Counted from the first letter of the stretch, positions 46,207 to 58,291 are shown. The stretch: DNA of 64,000 nt from Aurifilum marmelostoma (GCA_027559495.1 JAMXSV010000017.1:1488001-1552000); one strand, 5' to 3'. Made by a program: numbers and translations. Notes: generated by a model not told the origin, from the letters alone.

Positions 46207-49200
46207 TGTGAGTGTGGATGCAAGGGAGGAGTCTCGAGGGAGTTGTGTGCTTGTGTGAGCCGCGGGGTGGAAGATTACAGGTGTTGACGTTGGTGCTGTT
46301 GGGCGTGCGTTTGTTGCCGACCGTGTCGTCGTTTGTAATTTGAATATGTGTGCAAGGTGCGTAAAGTAAATGAGTGAGTGGGATGCAGAAGACAAGAGGA
46401 AGAAAAAAGAAGAGAGGAGAAACTCGGGCGGGAGACAAGACGAGGAGGTGTGTGCGGGCCGGCGGGAGTATTTGTGTGTCTGTGTGTGTGGGTGGGAAAG
46501 AAGGAGAAAGTAGGTGTGAGGGCGAGCGCGCGCGTGTGTGCGTGCGTGGTTCAGAGTTCGGAGACCCGGGGGGTCGAAATGCGAAAAGGTCCGGGGCCTG
46601 GGGTCCGAATGGGCTGACACCAACTGGTTGCGGGCCACTGCGGGTGACACACCAGCGACTCGATCTAGGGTGGACTGGTTGGTTTAGGTCTCGGTTCAAA
46701 AACACCGCCCCTCTCTTCTCGCTCGTCGTTCGTCCAACAAAGCAGGAGACGGTCAGGTAGGTAGACAGATAGACAGACTGGTAGACAGTCTAGAGAAAGA
46801 GGTCTGGAAAAGTTGTCGTCAAAGTCGTCGGAACAAAACCCTTCTCTACCCCCAAGCGGGAGATAGAACAGTTGTCTAGAGGTTTGTCGGTGGAAAATTG
46901 ATGGAGAAGGATGGAGGTGGGGGTGAAGAGATGAACCTAATTTGATCGATTTTCTGCAGGGCAAGAAGAAGAAAAAATTGATAATAAGAGTTCAAGTGAC
47001 TCAAGGCCTGGCAAGGGAATACGGACGTGGATAGGAGGGGAGGCGAGAGGCGAGGAAGGGGGCAGAAGCGTGAGGGAACGGGGGAAGGAAAGGAAGAGAG
47101 AGGGAGGGAGAGGAGAGAGGGAGAGGGAGGAGGGACAGAGCTGGACGGGCCGGAGGTGGGATGCTGAGGGTAGCGAGTGTAGCGAGGCCAGTGAGCAGAA
47201 CAGGGAGGGTGGGCAGCAGGCTCGGGGCCTCTGTTGGGGTACGCGGCAGAAGGTACTTGGCCCTGCCGTGACCCTGCCGTACACCCTCAGCTCCACTGTA
47301 CCCGATAATGGGGCTGACCTGCTGCCGTGATTTTGTGGTCTTTTTCAGTGGCAGCCGTGGCAGCACAGCACAAGGGGGGGCCACGCTACGGTGTCCGTTG
47401 GCCCCGATCACTCGACGCCTGAGGCACCCAAACCCCGGCCGGAGCGCCGACAGGATCTGCCTCGCCTCCCCCCCTCCCTGCCCTCCTTGACTCTCTCTCA
47501 CTCTTCCTTCCCCCGTTTTCCGCTGCCAACAGTTGCATTTTCTCATGTCTATGCTTGCAGAGTATCCATTCTCATCTTAGATTAAAGCCAACACAGTAGT
47601 AATTATTTTATTGATTCTCGTAATCCATTCCACTTGAGGAGGATTCAACCTCGTCACACTGAACCTTGTCCCTCGCTGTCTTTCACCTGCACTCTCTAAC
47701 CAGAGAAAATGTACTGGTGGTGGTGACACACATAGTACATGGCAGGTCATGACAGCATGTCTGTGCTTGGCTTGGGTCGAGTTGGTCAAGTCGAGGACGG
47801 GTCAGAGCTGGCGAGGAGGGGGGGGTGAGGGAAGAGGGCGTTGGGCAGCCTTGGCCACCTGGGAAAACCTGGCCTGACAAGCCTGGGAAGGAGGTGCCGG
47901 AGCAGGCACGGCGCGGGCTGGCGGGGCCAAGGGGGCAGGAACTTTGAATTAGTGGCCCGGGTGATCGGGGGTCTGAAGTGCCTTCCTCATTACGTTGCTC
48001 TGTTGCAAACCACACCAAAGTACCCGTACTAACTATAATGGTAGTGGTAGTACTTGCCATAGTACAGTGGTGGTGGTAGTAGGAAGGAGAAGGGGGGGGG
48101 GGGGGGGAGGGGCTGTGTGGGCAGGCGACGGGAAGGAAGGGGACTGGCACAACTGGGAAGGAACTGGAAGCGGGGCAGGCCCCAGGGTCGTCACCATCTC
48201 CCACCAGCAGCTCTCTCTGTTCATTTTCTTTCTTTTTCTTTGTCGCCTACCCCCTCTCTCTATCCTCCCTCCGGCTCCACGGAAAACGTGCCGTGCCCCC
48301 ATCTCATCTCGCAAGGCCAAAACAACCGCCATCCTAAAATCCAATCTCCTTCTCCGCCTCGATTCATAGAGAGAGAGAGAAACGGTGTGCAGAACAGGCT
48401 AGGGAACAAGAAAAGAGCTGATCTCGTCGGGCATGCGCCATCATGTTGGGGGCGACTGGTATTTTTAGAACCACACAGCACTCACAACACGCATTACCTT
48501 GTCTGCGTCGCCAGCTGTTGCTGAACAGAAGAGGGTGGACAAGAAGGATACACAAATAAAAACTAGAAACGCCCCGGCCAGGTCATGCAGCCCACATCAG
48601 CCCTCCTTAGCAGCTTGGATCGGGCTTGATAGGTGCGATGTCAGCATGGGGTAACCGCACCTCTTGGCCTGGGTCCCACTCTGCGTCGTAGTGCACAAAG
48701 AAAAGGGACGCACGAGGCACGCCGGCGGTCCCGGCGCCAAATCCTCACAGCCTCGGGCTTCCACCTGCCACCTGGGTCCCTCCTGGTTACCGTCTTCCTT
48801 CAAACGTCCTCCGCGCGCCTTGCTTCTAAGCCATCGTGCGGTCAGAGGGAGGGAAGAACAAGAAGGTCGAGGAGGGGGAAAGAGGCTGCTGACCTGATGC
48901 TTTATAACCTGACCCGCCGCACAGCAATGAAAAATAGATCCTCGGGTGGCGCGAGTCGAGCTGGGCTCAGCCGGGACACCGGATCAAGCCCCGGTACCTT
49001 CATTTCAGGCAAATCTTGGGAGGGCTTGCCAGAGTCGGGGCACAAGCACACGCCCCACCTCCAACACACGCATGACCGACGACCCTTTTTGGCCTGTTGC
49101 ACCCCTCTGGTACTGCCGTAACTCCGTGGCACTGGATATCGGCCAGCAGCGCTGTGATCGATCGCCCTGGCGAGCTCGGGGCATTCCTACCGTTCCGGCT

Positions 49201-51048
49201 CTACCGCAAATCTGTTTCGACTGTCTCATCCACGCATCCTGCCGCCCTTCTCCGTCCTCTGACACACACACGCACACACCACTGGTCCCTGCACGATGGC
49301 GTTTCCCCCCCCACCACCCATCTCCCTCTCTCCCCTGTTCTGGGACCTTTCCCTCCAGGTACGACAGCGGCCGCGGACGTCAGCATGGATGTCGTGGCTC
49401 GGAAGCTAAAGAGAGCAGAAAAGTGGCGGACACGAGGCGATCGACAGTCGTCGCTCGGCTGAGGCTCGGAGCAAAGGCCGGTGCGCTGAGACGCTCAGCC
49501 AGCAAATGAGATGGGTTATAGGCCCGGATCACCACCGGAGGATCCCATGCTTTTTCTCCCTCCTCGCTGCAGATCGTCCAGAGCTCTCTACTTCTCCCCC
49601 AAGGCTGCACGGCACCCCGTCACATCAACATTTACATAGTAGAGCTCGCCACGAGAGGAGATAGAAAAAGAAGGGCACCAGCCATCACTGACGTGTGACT
49701 GACTCTACATGCCCACGGAAGGGCCTAGACCGCACCCAGGTGCCCCCTAGCAGGTCTATCGGAGGCTTTCGTCTTCATTCCTGTTTCCGTGCTTGATCCA
49801 CAGGCTCAGAGACTCTCGAGAGTCAAGCGTGCAGGGGCTCTGACGACACACGGGGTGCACTCCGGCCCGCTAGCTCCCACTTCCGGCACGGGGCTTCACA
49901 AGACGCAGACGTGGGCTCACTTTTCTCTTTTTCTTTGTGTTTTTCTTTCTTGCCCCTCTCCCCGGACCCCTTCCCTTCTTCCCCTCCAAGCCAGCTCACC
50001 CAGTGACACGCCAACTATTCACCAGGTTTTATGCCGCCAACACACCGAATGTGCCCCGGTAGGTGTGGAGCCCTGGGCGTGCCCTGCTGCCAATTTCTTC
50101 CGGCTCGACAGGGATCAGGGTGACCACGAGGCCGCCTGCCGACCTCTCCACCGCTGTTCTTGTTGGGCCTTGCACTGCGGCCTGCCCCGTCGACGGCGAC
50201 ATCGGTGTTGCTGTCCAACACGGGCAGAGCAGGAGAGGGGAGGATGAAAGAAGGGGGCTGGGTCCTGCTCAAAATCACGCGCGATACCCGCTGGACGGTT
50301 TCGCGCCCCAAGAAGACTCTGTTGGCTTTTGTGTATCGTAACAGTCGAGGTTTCAGCCAGACAGCCTGGCACCAACATGTCACGCATCCAACTACCGAGC
50401 CTATGGTTTTCCCGCCCTTCCGTTCCCTTCCCTTCCTATCTCTTTTTCGTCTCCCCTTTTTATTGATCACATCGACCTCACAAGCGGAGCAGCGTGACAG
50501 TCAAGGAGCCGCTGTCTCTATTGCCCTGCAGGACTGCAACATGCAGGGTGCTTGATCAATCAGCAGTGATGCAGGCGAAATTACAGCGTCGGCCCGAAGG
50601 TCTGAACGCGGCCAACATATCTCGGGCGCGAGCTCCTCCAAGTCTTTTGCTTTAGTGCTTGTAGCTATGCGGTACGATGACGCTGGTAGCCGAAGCACGC
50701 CCCCACAGCACCCGTCGAAATGATGTGGTGCCTGCAGGGAACTAATGCATGACCACGAGGCGGCCCCGAGAGACACGCGACCATGGTTGCATGGATCCAG
50801 ACGCCTGGGACTTGTTGGTGACTGTTTTTGCAGTCTGTCGGTGGCAGGACTCTCATCTCTGTTTGAGCAATCCTGTGGTCCGTGGTTGCTGGTTTTTTCT
50901 AGAGAGCTTTCCCCGTTTTTCCCCTGCGCTGGTCGTGTCCTGCGTGGAGGAGGTAGGTCTGACGGAGAGGTGATCTGGGCAGTGCCCAGTCTATATTCGG
51001 GGTGACAAAGGTAAGTTTTGACTTTTCGTCCTGCGTCCTAACAACGTA
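46207..51048. other. Long gene-poor region (4.8 kb) with purine/pyrimidine-skewed DNA
   Basis: The largest gap in the window. Strongly strand-skewed low-complexity stretches occur (GA-rich at 46378-46520 and 47040-47150, CT-rich at 47460-47520 and 49940-49990, G16 at 48092-48107). Open frames of 150-190 codons on the plus strand are compositionally biased and overlap one another, so I do not call them. The likely content is the promoter and 5' leader of the regulator gene plus the 3' flank of the sulfotransferase-like gene. Confidence 0.55.
48092..48107. repeat. G16 mononucleotide run
   Basis: Sixteen consecutive G, preceded by GGT/GTA-rich sequence. Confidence 0.95.
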
Positions 51049-52095
51049 TTACTCGGACGTCAATCCGATTCCTCCCCTTAGGAAAACCGGCGGCAGTCTT
51101 CCACCATACGTCCACACAGCCCAGGCGACTAATCCAACAACAAACCAGCTGATCAGGCCCCTAGTGAGCAACACCACCTGCAAAAACTTCATGGTCTTGG
51201 CGTCATTCACCCTTGGAAACGCCACCACCTTGCCATCGCCGTCCTTGGGCACGTCTTTGCCCAAGAACTTGCAGATAGGCTCGTACCCATCGGCAGGCCA
51301 CCACTCCAATACCTCGCGTCCTCGCTTGGCGGCCTCGCGCCGCACCCAGTCATTATAGGCGTGGTAGAACTCCACCGAGGGAAATGGCGCGTCGATGTCG
51401 AACCGGGCGGAGAAAACCTTTCGTGCCGTGAGGTGGACAGCGTAGTGGAGGCGGTCGGCACGCCAGAGGAAAGTGGTGAAAAGGAAGGTGTATGTGTACT
51501 TGTGATAGAAGCCCAGGGTTAGTTCCTCTGTGACCAGAACTCGAGAGCTGTGTGGCATGAGCCCTCTTGCGGATCGTGCTGTGAACGACTCACGAAGAAG
51601 GAAATAGCATTCTCGACCGACTTGACCCAGCTCGCTGCGTCGTCGCGCTGATTTAGGATGATGGCAGCGTCAGGATACATATCCATCAGGTCATCGATGA
51701 ACATGATGCCAGGAAAGTCTGCCGTCGCCGCACAACCCGAGAACAACGGCTGGATTATCTTCTGTCGCTTCTTGGCGTCCGTCTCCTGCATGGCCTCGAT
51801 CACGAGCTGCAGCCTGTCTCCATGTGGTGCGACGTGGGCCACTGTCACCGCTCCGGTCATCAGCTTCACTCCTCTTTCAAGAATGCTCAAGGGACTCTGA
51901 TGTGTCCCGTCTGTCTTGTAATTCAAACTTACTGTGCATACAAGGCTTGTAGCCGAGTATCGTTCCCTCGAGCGCGGCCTGCAGTGAAGAGGTCGCACAT
52001 CGTGGGAGGCCCGCACAGATGACCTCGATGCTGCGGGCACCCGCACCGGTGTACACGACACGGTCGTCAGTCACGAAGCGGAGCTTAGGGGCCAT
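51049..52095 (-). CDS. Fungal sulfotransferase-like P-loop protein with C-terminal membrane anchor
   Basis: Predicted exons are 52095-51933, 51841-51594 and 51525-51049 (295 aa). The first join restores KPCMHMAHVAPH, the standard run of this family. The second acceptor (CACAGAG/GAA) is the only in-frame AG nearby and is less certain. A P-loop (ICAGLPRCATSSL, about 27-38) follows the first strand, then the acceptor-side motif PCMH. ADFPGIMFIDDLMDMYPDAAIILNQRD contains the second conserved block, and ADRLHYAVH lies in the C-terminal half. A hydrophobic segment near the end (LISWFVVGLVAWAVW) predicts an anchor. Homologues belong to Sulfotransfer_4; transfer from PAPS is inferred from the fold, and substrate is unknown. 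Confidence 0.85.
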
Positions 52096-53507
52096 TTTTG
52101 GGCTGATACACGTAGTTCCAAAGATGATGGTATGGGATGAAGTTCGTCCTGCTCTTGCGTTCTTGGTCTTCCTTGTTCTCTCTGGCCTTTCGAGACACTG
52201 GGCCAGGCAGTCCTTTTTATATATCTCGACCAGTGCATATTACTATCTCGATCTGAATTTCTTTATACCAGCTCATAAATCTAAAATTACTAGATCCTTC
52301 CTTTTGGAGATTCAAGAAGGGGGGCGCAACAGGAGCCGTTGGTGTTGATGCGAGTCTTGTGCATGCAGGCGCATGGGTGAACGAGCGCTAGGCACTCAGC
52401 TGTCAGCACTCTTACTGTAATTCCCTGCTTACTTTGAGTATTAAAGCTGCCTCGATGCGGGCGAATAACACCCTACATGGTAATAACACCCTACATGGTA
52501 CAAAGCAGGATGCAGTCTCCTTTTCTTCTTAGTCACACCTTCCTCTTTCTCCTTTTTTTCCTTTTTTTCTTTTTTTCCCTTTTCTCTGCTCTTTCTTTCT
52601 TTGATGGCGTGGCATGCCGGTGTGTAGGAATACGCCCCCAATGCTTTGCACTGGAAGGGTGTTTGTAAAGAAGCTGCCCTCCCTCTTACTGCATCCATCT
52701 TGGAGAAGAGATGAAAGCGTACATTGGCGATCCCAATGTCCAGATTGTATACCTCCTCCCTACCGAGATCCCCTTCCTCCGTCAGACAGCCTGCCTGTGT
52801 ATGTGCGCTTGTGCTGCTCGTTTAGCAACATCCAGCTGCCTAGCTGAGGACACACTCGCGGTCTGCGAACCCGTACTGTCTGTCAGCGCTAGAACTCCTA
52901 CTGACACCGCTTCGACGATAGTAAAGAAGAATAATAAAAATAAAAAAAAAAGGCCGGCGCTGTTTCTGCTGCTGGTAATTAATGGGGGCGGCCGACGCCC
53001 GCTATTTTGGGGCCAGCAGACCGAGTACATCAGCGGTAACCTCTGTTAACCCCCCGGCGGCACTCTGGTCAGACTCAATGTCGGCAAGGCAGCGTCAGAT
53101 AATCCATCTGCTTCTTTGTGAATGGAGAAGAAGAAGAAAAAAAAGATCTCGGCAGCCTGAATCGAGATATTGCTAGTTCCTAGCCCGACATGCTAGCTTC
53201 CCAGATGGTTGTGCACACGTGGGTGCATGAGTACCTACTGTATGTGCCCTAATACTGTCCGAATCCAGAGGGTAATTAATACAGTATTGTGTCGCGTAGG
53301 TGTTAAATTAATAGTACTGCTCAGTCTAAACTGCACTGTAGACGGCTAGCCTCAATATTACTTCTCATCTTTCAAAATATCAAGCTAATCCTACCATTTG
53401 ATCCGTTGAATTTCTTGGGTGATTGTTTATGCAAAGGATTCGGATCCCACAAGTGATATTCCAAGCCAACATCTGATCAGATGACAGACAACCCTTCGTC
53501 AAATCTC
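52096..53507. other. Intergenic region (1.4 kb)
   Basis: It contains a short tandem duplication (TAATAACACCCTACATGG twice, about 52462-52498), a CT-rich run at 52520-52605 and AT-rich DNA. No gene was recognised. Confidence 0.6.
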
Positions 53508-54840
53508 TCAAAGCAATGGCCCGGTGTCATCCACCACCGAGACATTACGCACAATGCACGACTGATTTCTATAAACGGCATCCCCCAACGAGCCGTCAAA
53601 GACCGCGACCAGATAGTCCAGCGCCCTCGTATGCCCGTTGGCATACTCGCTCACATGCTCGCCCACCGTGTTCCTCTCATACAGGACACGGACCCCCGCC
53701 GCGCAGAACTGCGCCACCAGGTCGTCCGTCTGATAGACGGGGCTGAACTCGTCCGCGATGGCCTTGTACACGAACAGAGGCACCCGGGGCGTCCCGTGCA
53801 GGCCCATCTGCGCGGCATTGTACAGGTCCAGCAGGACCGGGTCGAACACGTCCGCCGCGCCGCCGACAAAGTAGTCGGTGATGTTCTGGCCCGCAAAGAC
53901 GGCAAAGTTCTCGAGGACAGAGTTGTGGAGCACCGACAGGAACGTGGTGGCGTTGTGCGGCCCTGCTGTCCTGAGCCTGGACAGCAGGAACTCGCGCGCC
54001 GAGGTGTTCTCGACGGTCAGGCCGACCATGGCCGCGGGGATGTCGCCTGCGTACGCGGTGCCGTCGATCTCGAACACGGCCGTCAGGTTGGGCACGAGGC
54101 CGCCGAGCACGGCGCCCGCGAGGGGCAGCTCGGGCGCGTAGGCCCCCTGCAGCTCTGCCGCCCACTCGCTGGCGATGGATCCGCCCGAGTACCCCCACAG
54201 CGCACACCGGGCGTCACCCGCCAGGCCGAGGTCGGGGTGGGCGCGCGCCAGGCGCAGCACGGCGCGGATGCTGTCGAGGGTGGCCTGGCCTTCCAGGAAC
54301 GTGGCGCCAAAGGCGGCCCGTGTGGACTCGTAGTCTGGCACGCTGACGAACCAGCCGCGGCCGAGGGCGGCGGTGATGTCGACCCAGGTGGAGGTGTCGT
54401 TGGGGGTGTAGAGCATGTAGCTCGGCTGCTGGTCCACGGCGGGGGAGTCGATGGCGAGCTGGTACGAGAGGAGGGATGTGTTTGGTTTCCTGGGCAGTGG
54501 TGGGGATGATGTGTGGCTGGTGTTCGAGGGCGGGGCGAGGAGCGTGGTCACTGCCCAGGTGGCATTCTCTTGGTCGTTTTCTGTTGTGCGGTAGAGAATG
54601 TTCCACGCTGCGGAGCAGTTGGCCACGATGGAGCATAGGTCGCCTGGGGCCTCGCGAAACCGCAGGATCTCACCTGGCAAGGCTGCCGTGTAGTTCTCTG
54701 GGGCTATGTACCATGGGTCTTGACTTGGTGGTAGGGGTGTCGACGTAGGGGGAGAAGGACTGAGCTGTAGTCGGCGAAGATGAAGCCACCACGAGCAGGA
54801 GGGCGGTGCAGTAATGGATGACATTGAGAGACTTTAACAT
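53508..54840 (-). CDS. Secretory lipase (LIP family), apparent +1 frameshift after the signal peptide
   Basis: From ATG 54840 the reading frame opens with a textbook signal peptide (MLKSLNVIHYCTALLLVV, cleavage near TTAQ) but runs out of phase before the mature domain. The family opening PPSQDPWYIAPENY is in another frame. Dropping one base from the G5 run at 54748-54752 (or the G4 run at 54733-54736), plus strand, joins the two and gives 443 aa with no intron. The mature protein is a PF03583 secretory lipase: PGEILRFR, nucleophile Ser218 in WGYSGGS, later acid/base region DEFSPVYQTDDL and His in GEHVSEYANGH. Such enzymes hydrolyse triacylglycerols outside the cell. There are many Asn-X-Ser/Thr sites. 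Without the correction a shorter frame starts at 54824 but lacks a signal peptide, which is implausible for this family. Confidence 0.9.
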
Positions 54841-55399
54841 GCTGGGAAGTAGGTAAGCAATGCTCTATGTTGTAAAGGGATTTACATAGGAACTTCTTAA
54901 GTGTTGTCTTGGAGATTATGCCCAGTAGACTGGTATGTAGGTGACGCTGCCGTTCTTAAATATTTTATATATCATTCTGGGCTTACTGAGCATAGATTCC
55001 GGGCGGATTTCAACCAACCACCAACCAAAATCTTTTGCGGGCCAAAAGTACCCTCGGTGGGAATGCGAGTTTGTCTTTCAAGCTAATTCGCTCCCTCATC
55101 ACATAAGCTAGAAGTTATATAGTGTCCATCCAGGTATTGGGACCCGGATTTCAAATCCGACGCATGTAAAGTTGATCCCATACTCGGACTATCCAATCGT
55201 CCGAACTTGGAACCTGTTGCAGCAATGGAATTACGTGCACAGCCCTGTCCATGGATTTAGGAATTCGCGATTGGATTTTGACACAGACTGCCCTCACACA
55301 GGTCAGGATTCCCGACGGCAAAGCCATTCGATTCCTGTCAGCCTGGTCGAGCTTGAGAGCCGGAAATGGTAATTCCCCGTAGCGACTAGGGTTTTCGCA
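54841..55399. other. Intergenic region (0.56 kb)
   Basis: Promoter side of the lipase and 3' flank of the cupin gene. No gene was recognised. Confidence 0.6.
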
Positions 55400-56146
55400 T
55401 CACAGTCCAGCAATATGATAGTATTCCGAGTAGGAGCCCCGGTAGCCAAGCAGCAGCTGCCCTATCACCACACCCCCAACATAATTCATCAGCAGTCCCA
55501 AGTATCTGGACACCACCTCAGGTCCAGGGAGGACCATCACGACACCCCCGCGATGCATAAAGAGCAGGGCTTGGAACAAACTCCTGCGCACGCCGGCCTT
55601 GCGGCAGTCATCGCGATATCCCCAAACATTACCTCGAAAAATACAAGAGTGGTTAGTAGGCCTGGGTTATGAGCCCGAAGATATTACCTCGCGACGTGGG
55701 GTGTTGTGGTATCTCTCACGAAAGTAAGCCTCGTCCGTCTCCCTCGAGACGGGATCCAGGACAAACTCGACCACCAGGTCCGCCCCGTCGCTCGCGTTGC
55801 AGAAGCTATGAGCTAGGCGCCTGGGCACGACGACCACCTCTCCCGCCGAGGCGAGCCGCTCCGTCCTCCCCAGCGTGAACCTTGCGGTCCCGCTGATGAT
55901 GTGGAAGGTCTCTTCCTGCCAGAAATGACGGTGCAGGGGCGGGGCGAGAGAAGAGTTGGCTCCCTTGTGGCTGAGTTTCTGGCGTTGAACCTCATCATTG
56001 GAGGCGGCCGGTGGGAGTTTGTTGATCACGAGGAAACGGTCGCCGGGCGCTTTGAACTCGACTTGGGAGCGGCCGCCGTCGAGAGTGATCCTGTTCAGAT
56101 GGCAGAATTTGGTTCTTGGTGGATGCTTGGCGAGAAAGGAGAGCAT
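55400..56146 (-). CDS. Cupin-domain protein with C-terminal membrane segments
   Basis: Two exons: 56146 to about 55696, and about 55632-55400 (about 227 aa). The intron has a good CTACTAAC branch point and TTTTTCGAG acceptor. The stronger-looking donor (GTAATA after 55688) leaves the wrong phase, whereas GTCGCG after 55696 keeps the frame and yields NTPRNVWGYRDDC, so I prefer it with caution. The cupin barrel has the metal-type motif PLHRHFWQEETFH (His72, His74, Glu78/79) and a second half GEVVVVPRRLAHSF. After the intron come two hydrophobic stretches (GVVMVLPGPEVV, LLMNYVGGVVIGQLLLG). The combination resembles fungal cupin proteins of unknown function. It could bind a metal and act as a small-molecule oxygenase or isomerase, but no reaction can be assigned. 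Confidence 0.72.
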
Positions 56147-57278
56147 GGTGAACGGTGGCTGTCCGTCGAGAAACGGTACAGTATGTTGTTGAAAGGAGGG
56201 GTCGTGTTATACTCTGCGGCCGCTATAGCGAGTGTGGAATTCATGTGGGTTTCGGCTGCTGTGGGACGGCCCGTCCTTCGATATTGCGGCGCCACCGGGA
56301 GCCTCTTCTCCGACCTTGTCTTATCTGGTGTTCCAGCCGGGAGCCGTCAAGATTGTCTGATATAATATTTCGAATGTATCTAGTACGAGGAAGCGTGGAG
56401 AATGCCAAACCATGGCGCAGGAATTATATACAGTCAAGAGTCGAACAGGACGACAAATTACTTGCTTTACTGAGAGGCGTGCCTATAAGAATTCGATGTT
56501 CAATAACTTTCTGAATTATAGGGTTTTGAGTAGGTAAATCCATCGACTCTGCCTGATGGTATAAAAGCAGCAAGGAGAAACAAATGAATTATAAGTAAGT
56601 ACATAAGAACTTGCTATCAATATCAGCAATTACCTGAAGCAGAGCATTGTTTACATATCAATCAAAAAAGGGCTACCATTTTTGTTTCACCTTGACAAGG
56701 TTGTACTTTAATCCTTTTGAGGTGTAATCTCATCACAACCGAGATGATAAAGGGTAATTAGCCACAGACACAAAGATGACAAGACTTCCGATTCAAGCCC
56801 GGGAGACCAAGCTGAAGCAGGCCAGACTATAGCACATATTGTGCAACACACTTTGGTACCGGAGTCATCAGTTCCTGTTGCAATCTAATCATCTAGTGCA
56901 ATCAATTCTATTCCGCCCCCCGGTCAGCCTCAAAAAAACCAAGGGCAGCAGAATTTCCGTCCACTCCTCATCGTCCTTTCATAGCACCCCAATATAGTCA
57001 CCACCAAGCCACAAACAAGAACCAAATAAATTAATCAAGTCCGCTCTTCAGGGGGAGGCGGTCTGTGATATCAGAGGTATGCAGCCTCCCGCCAGCAAAA
57101 GCAAATCTTTTGTTTGGGGTCCCACTCTGTAGAGGTAACCTTACCCTGCACACCCTGGACTTTTCCCCCTTCCAGCAGCAGCAGCAGCAGCAGGCCGCAG
57201 AGAAATTTCATCTGAAGTGACAGCCTTTGACTATAGACTCCCTCAACACACGGTCAATCAACAGTTTCCAATCAAGGT
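56147..57278. other. Intergenic region upstream of the cupin gene
   Basis: AT-rich, with a (CAG)n tract of about seven units at 57173-57193. No coding gene was recognised. Confidence 0.6.
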
Positions 57279-57399
57279 GACCGTGGCGTAGTTGGCATAG
57301 CGCAGGGTTGGAGTAGTAGTTAACTTGTCTGATCCCCATGGACGTTGGTCTCTGGCCATCAGGAGACACGGGTGCAAATCCCGTACTCTGCAATTTTTT
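57279..57399 (+). ncRNA. Putative RNA polymerase III gene, tRNA-like
   Basis: An A-box match (TGGCGTAGTTGGCATAGC, 57284-57301) is followed about 70 nt later by a B-box/T-arm (ACGGG TGCAAAT CCCGT, 57368-57384) and a T6 terminator (57394-57399). The 7 nt after the T-arm (ACTCTGC) can pair with GCAGGGT at 57303-57309, and TCTGA (57329-57333) with TCAGG (57358-57362). A canonical cloverleaf is not obtained: no U33 and no GG in that D-loop, and the A-box lies partly outside this fold. It could be an intron-containing or degenerate tRNA, or a stand-alone Pol III transcript. Confidence 0.5.
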
Positions 57400-58291
57400 C
57401 CCCTGTTTCCTTCGTTTTTTTTCTCTCTTGATGTCCGCTGCAAGTTCCTCTTTCTTTCTGTCTTTTTGTTTCTCACCTCGCTCAGGCTTTGGCCCCCTCC
57501 GACTGTGTAGACTGATTTCGATATGGAAAATGAAACTTCAAATCATTATTCATTTGTTGCAATATGCCTTTTCCCAAGAGGATGGGACCCAACCTCCAGA
57601 TTTCACAGCCCAAAAAGACCAATATACTGCAGAAGAAACGCGCTCAGGGGTACTGTGCTCACACGAGGCTTCGATGATCCCCCGAGGCAGCATTATGAAG
57701 CCAGCAGCTCATTCCTGCTGCCACATCCATAAACGCCCTTCTTCTCAACCTTCTCACCACATCTGGCCAGTGACGACTACTTCTGTCATCCTCAACATAG
57801 CCTTTCCATAGCTCTGGTCTCGCGCCATCCAGGACATCTCATGTGTAGACAGTCCAGATCTAAATGAGGTGGGTCCATCTAAGCTTATATCTATAAATAC
57901 CGGGCGATTTGATCCACAAACTTAGGCTTTTGAACCCTGATAGCCCCCAGTCTTACAGCCCTGAAGGTTCCCGTGATCGTCGTATCATCATCAGCAAAGG
58001 GAATTCAAAGAAAACAAGTAGATGCACACTTTTGTAAGAATGATGCCATTTATTTGGTGTGAAACAAAAAGTTTCACCACGGCTGAGTGGAGAGGAGTGG
58101 AGGAGGAAAAAGAAACGACCTCAAGCCTTGGACCTCGGGTCATCCTCACCATTCCAAAGACCCACAACCATCTGTGAAAGTTGGAGAACTTGGGATATTC
58201 TTTTCCATGCCGGCCCAGCCTATATATATAAGATCCAAGGCCCCTTGATCGACAAAACTGACATTAATTGTCCACGCCCTGGCCAGACAGG
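57400..58291. other. Intergenic region (0.9 kb)
   Basis: T/C-rich DNA just after the Pol III terminator, then ordinary AT-rich sequence. No gene was recognised. Confidence 0.6.

Noticed and set aside
48633..50247. Plus-strand frames of 150-190 codons in the 4.8 kb gap
   Set aside because: They overlap one another, are compositionally biased and show neither domains nor splice-compatible neighbours.
19742..54840. A single lipid-metabolism gene cluster (lipases, PLD, OSBP, acyl-CoA dehydrogenase, GLTP)
   Set aside because: The genes are spread over 40 kb among unrelated functions, in mixed orientations, without shared regulation visible; chance association is the simpler reading.
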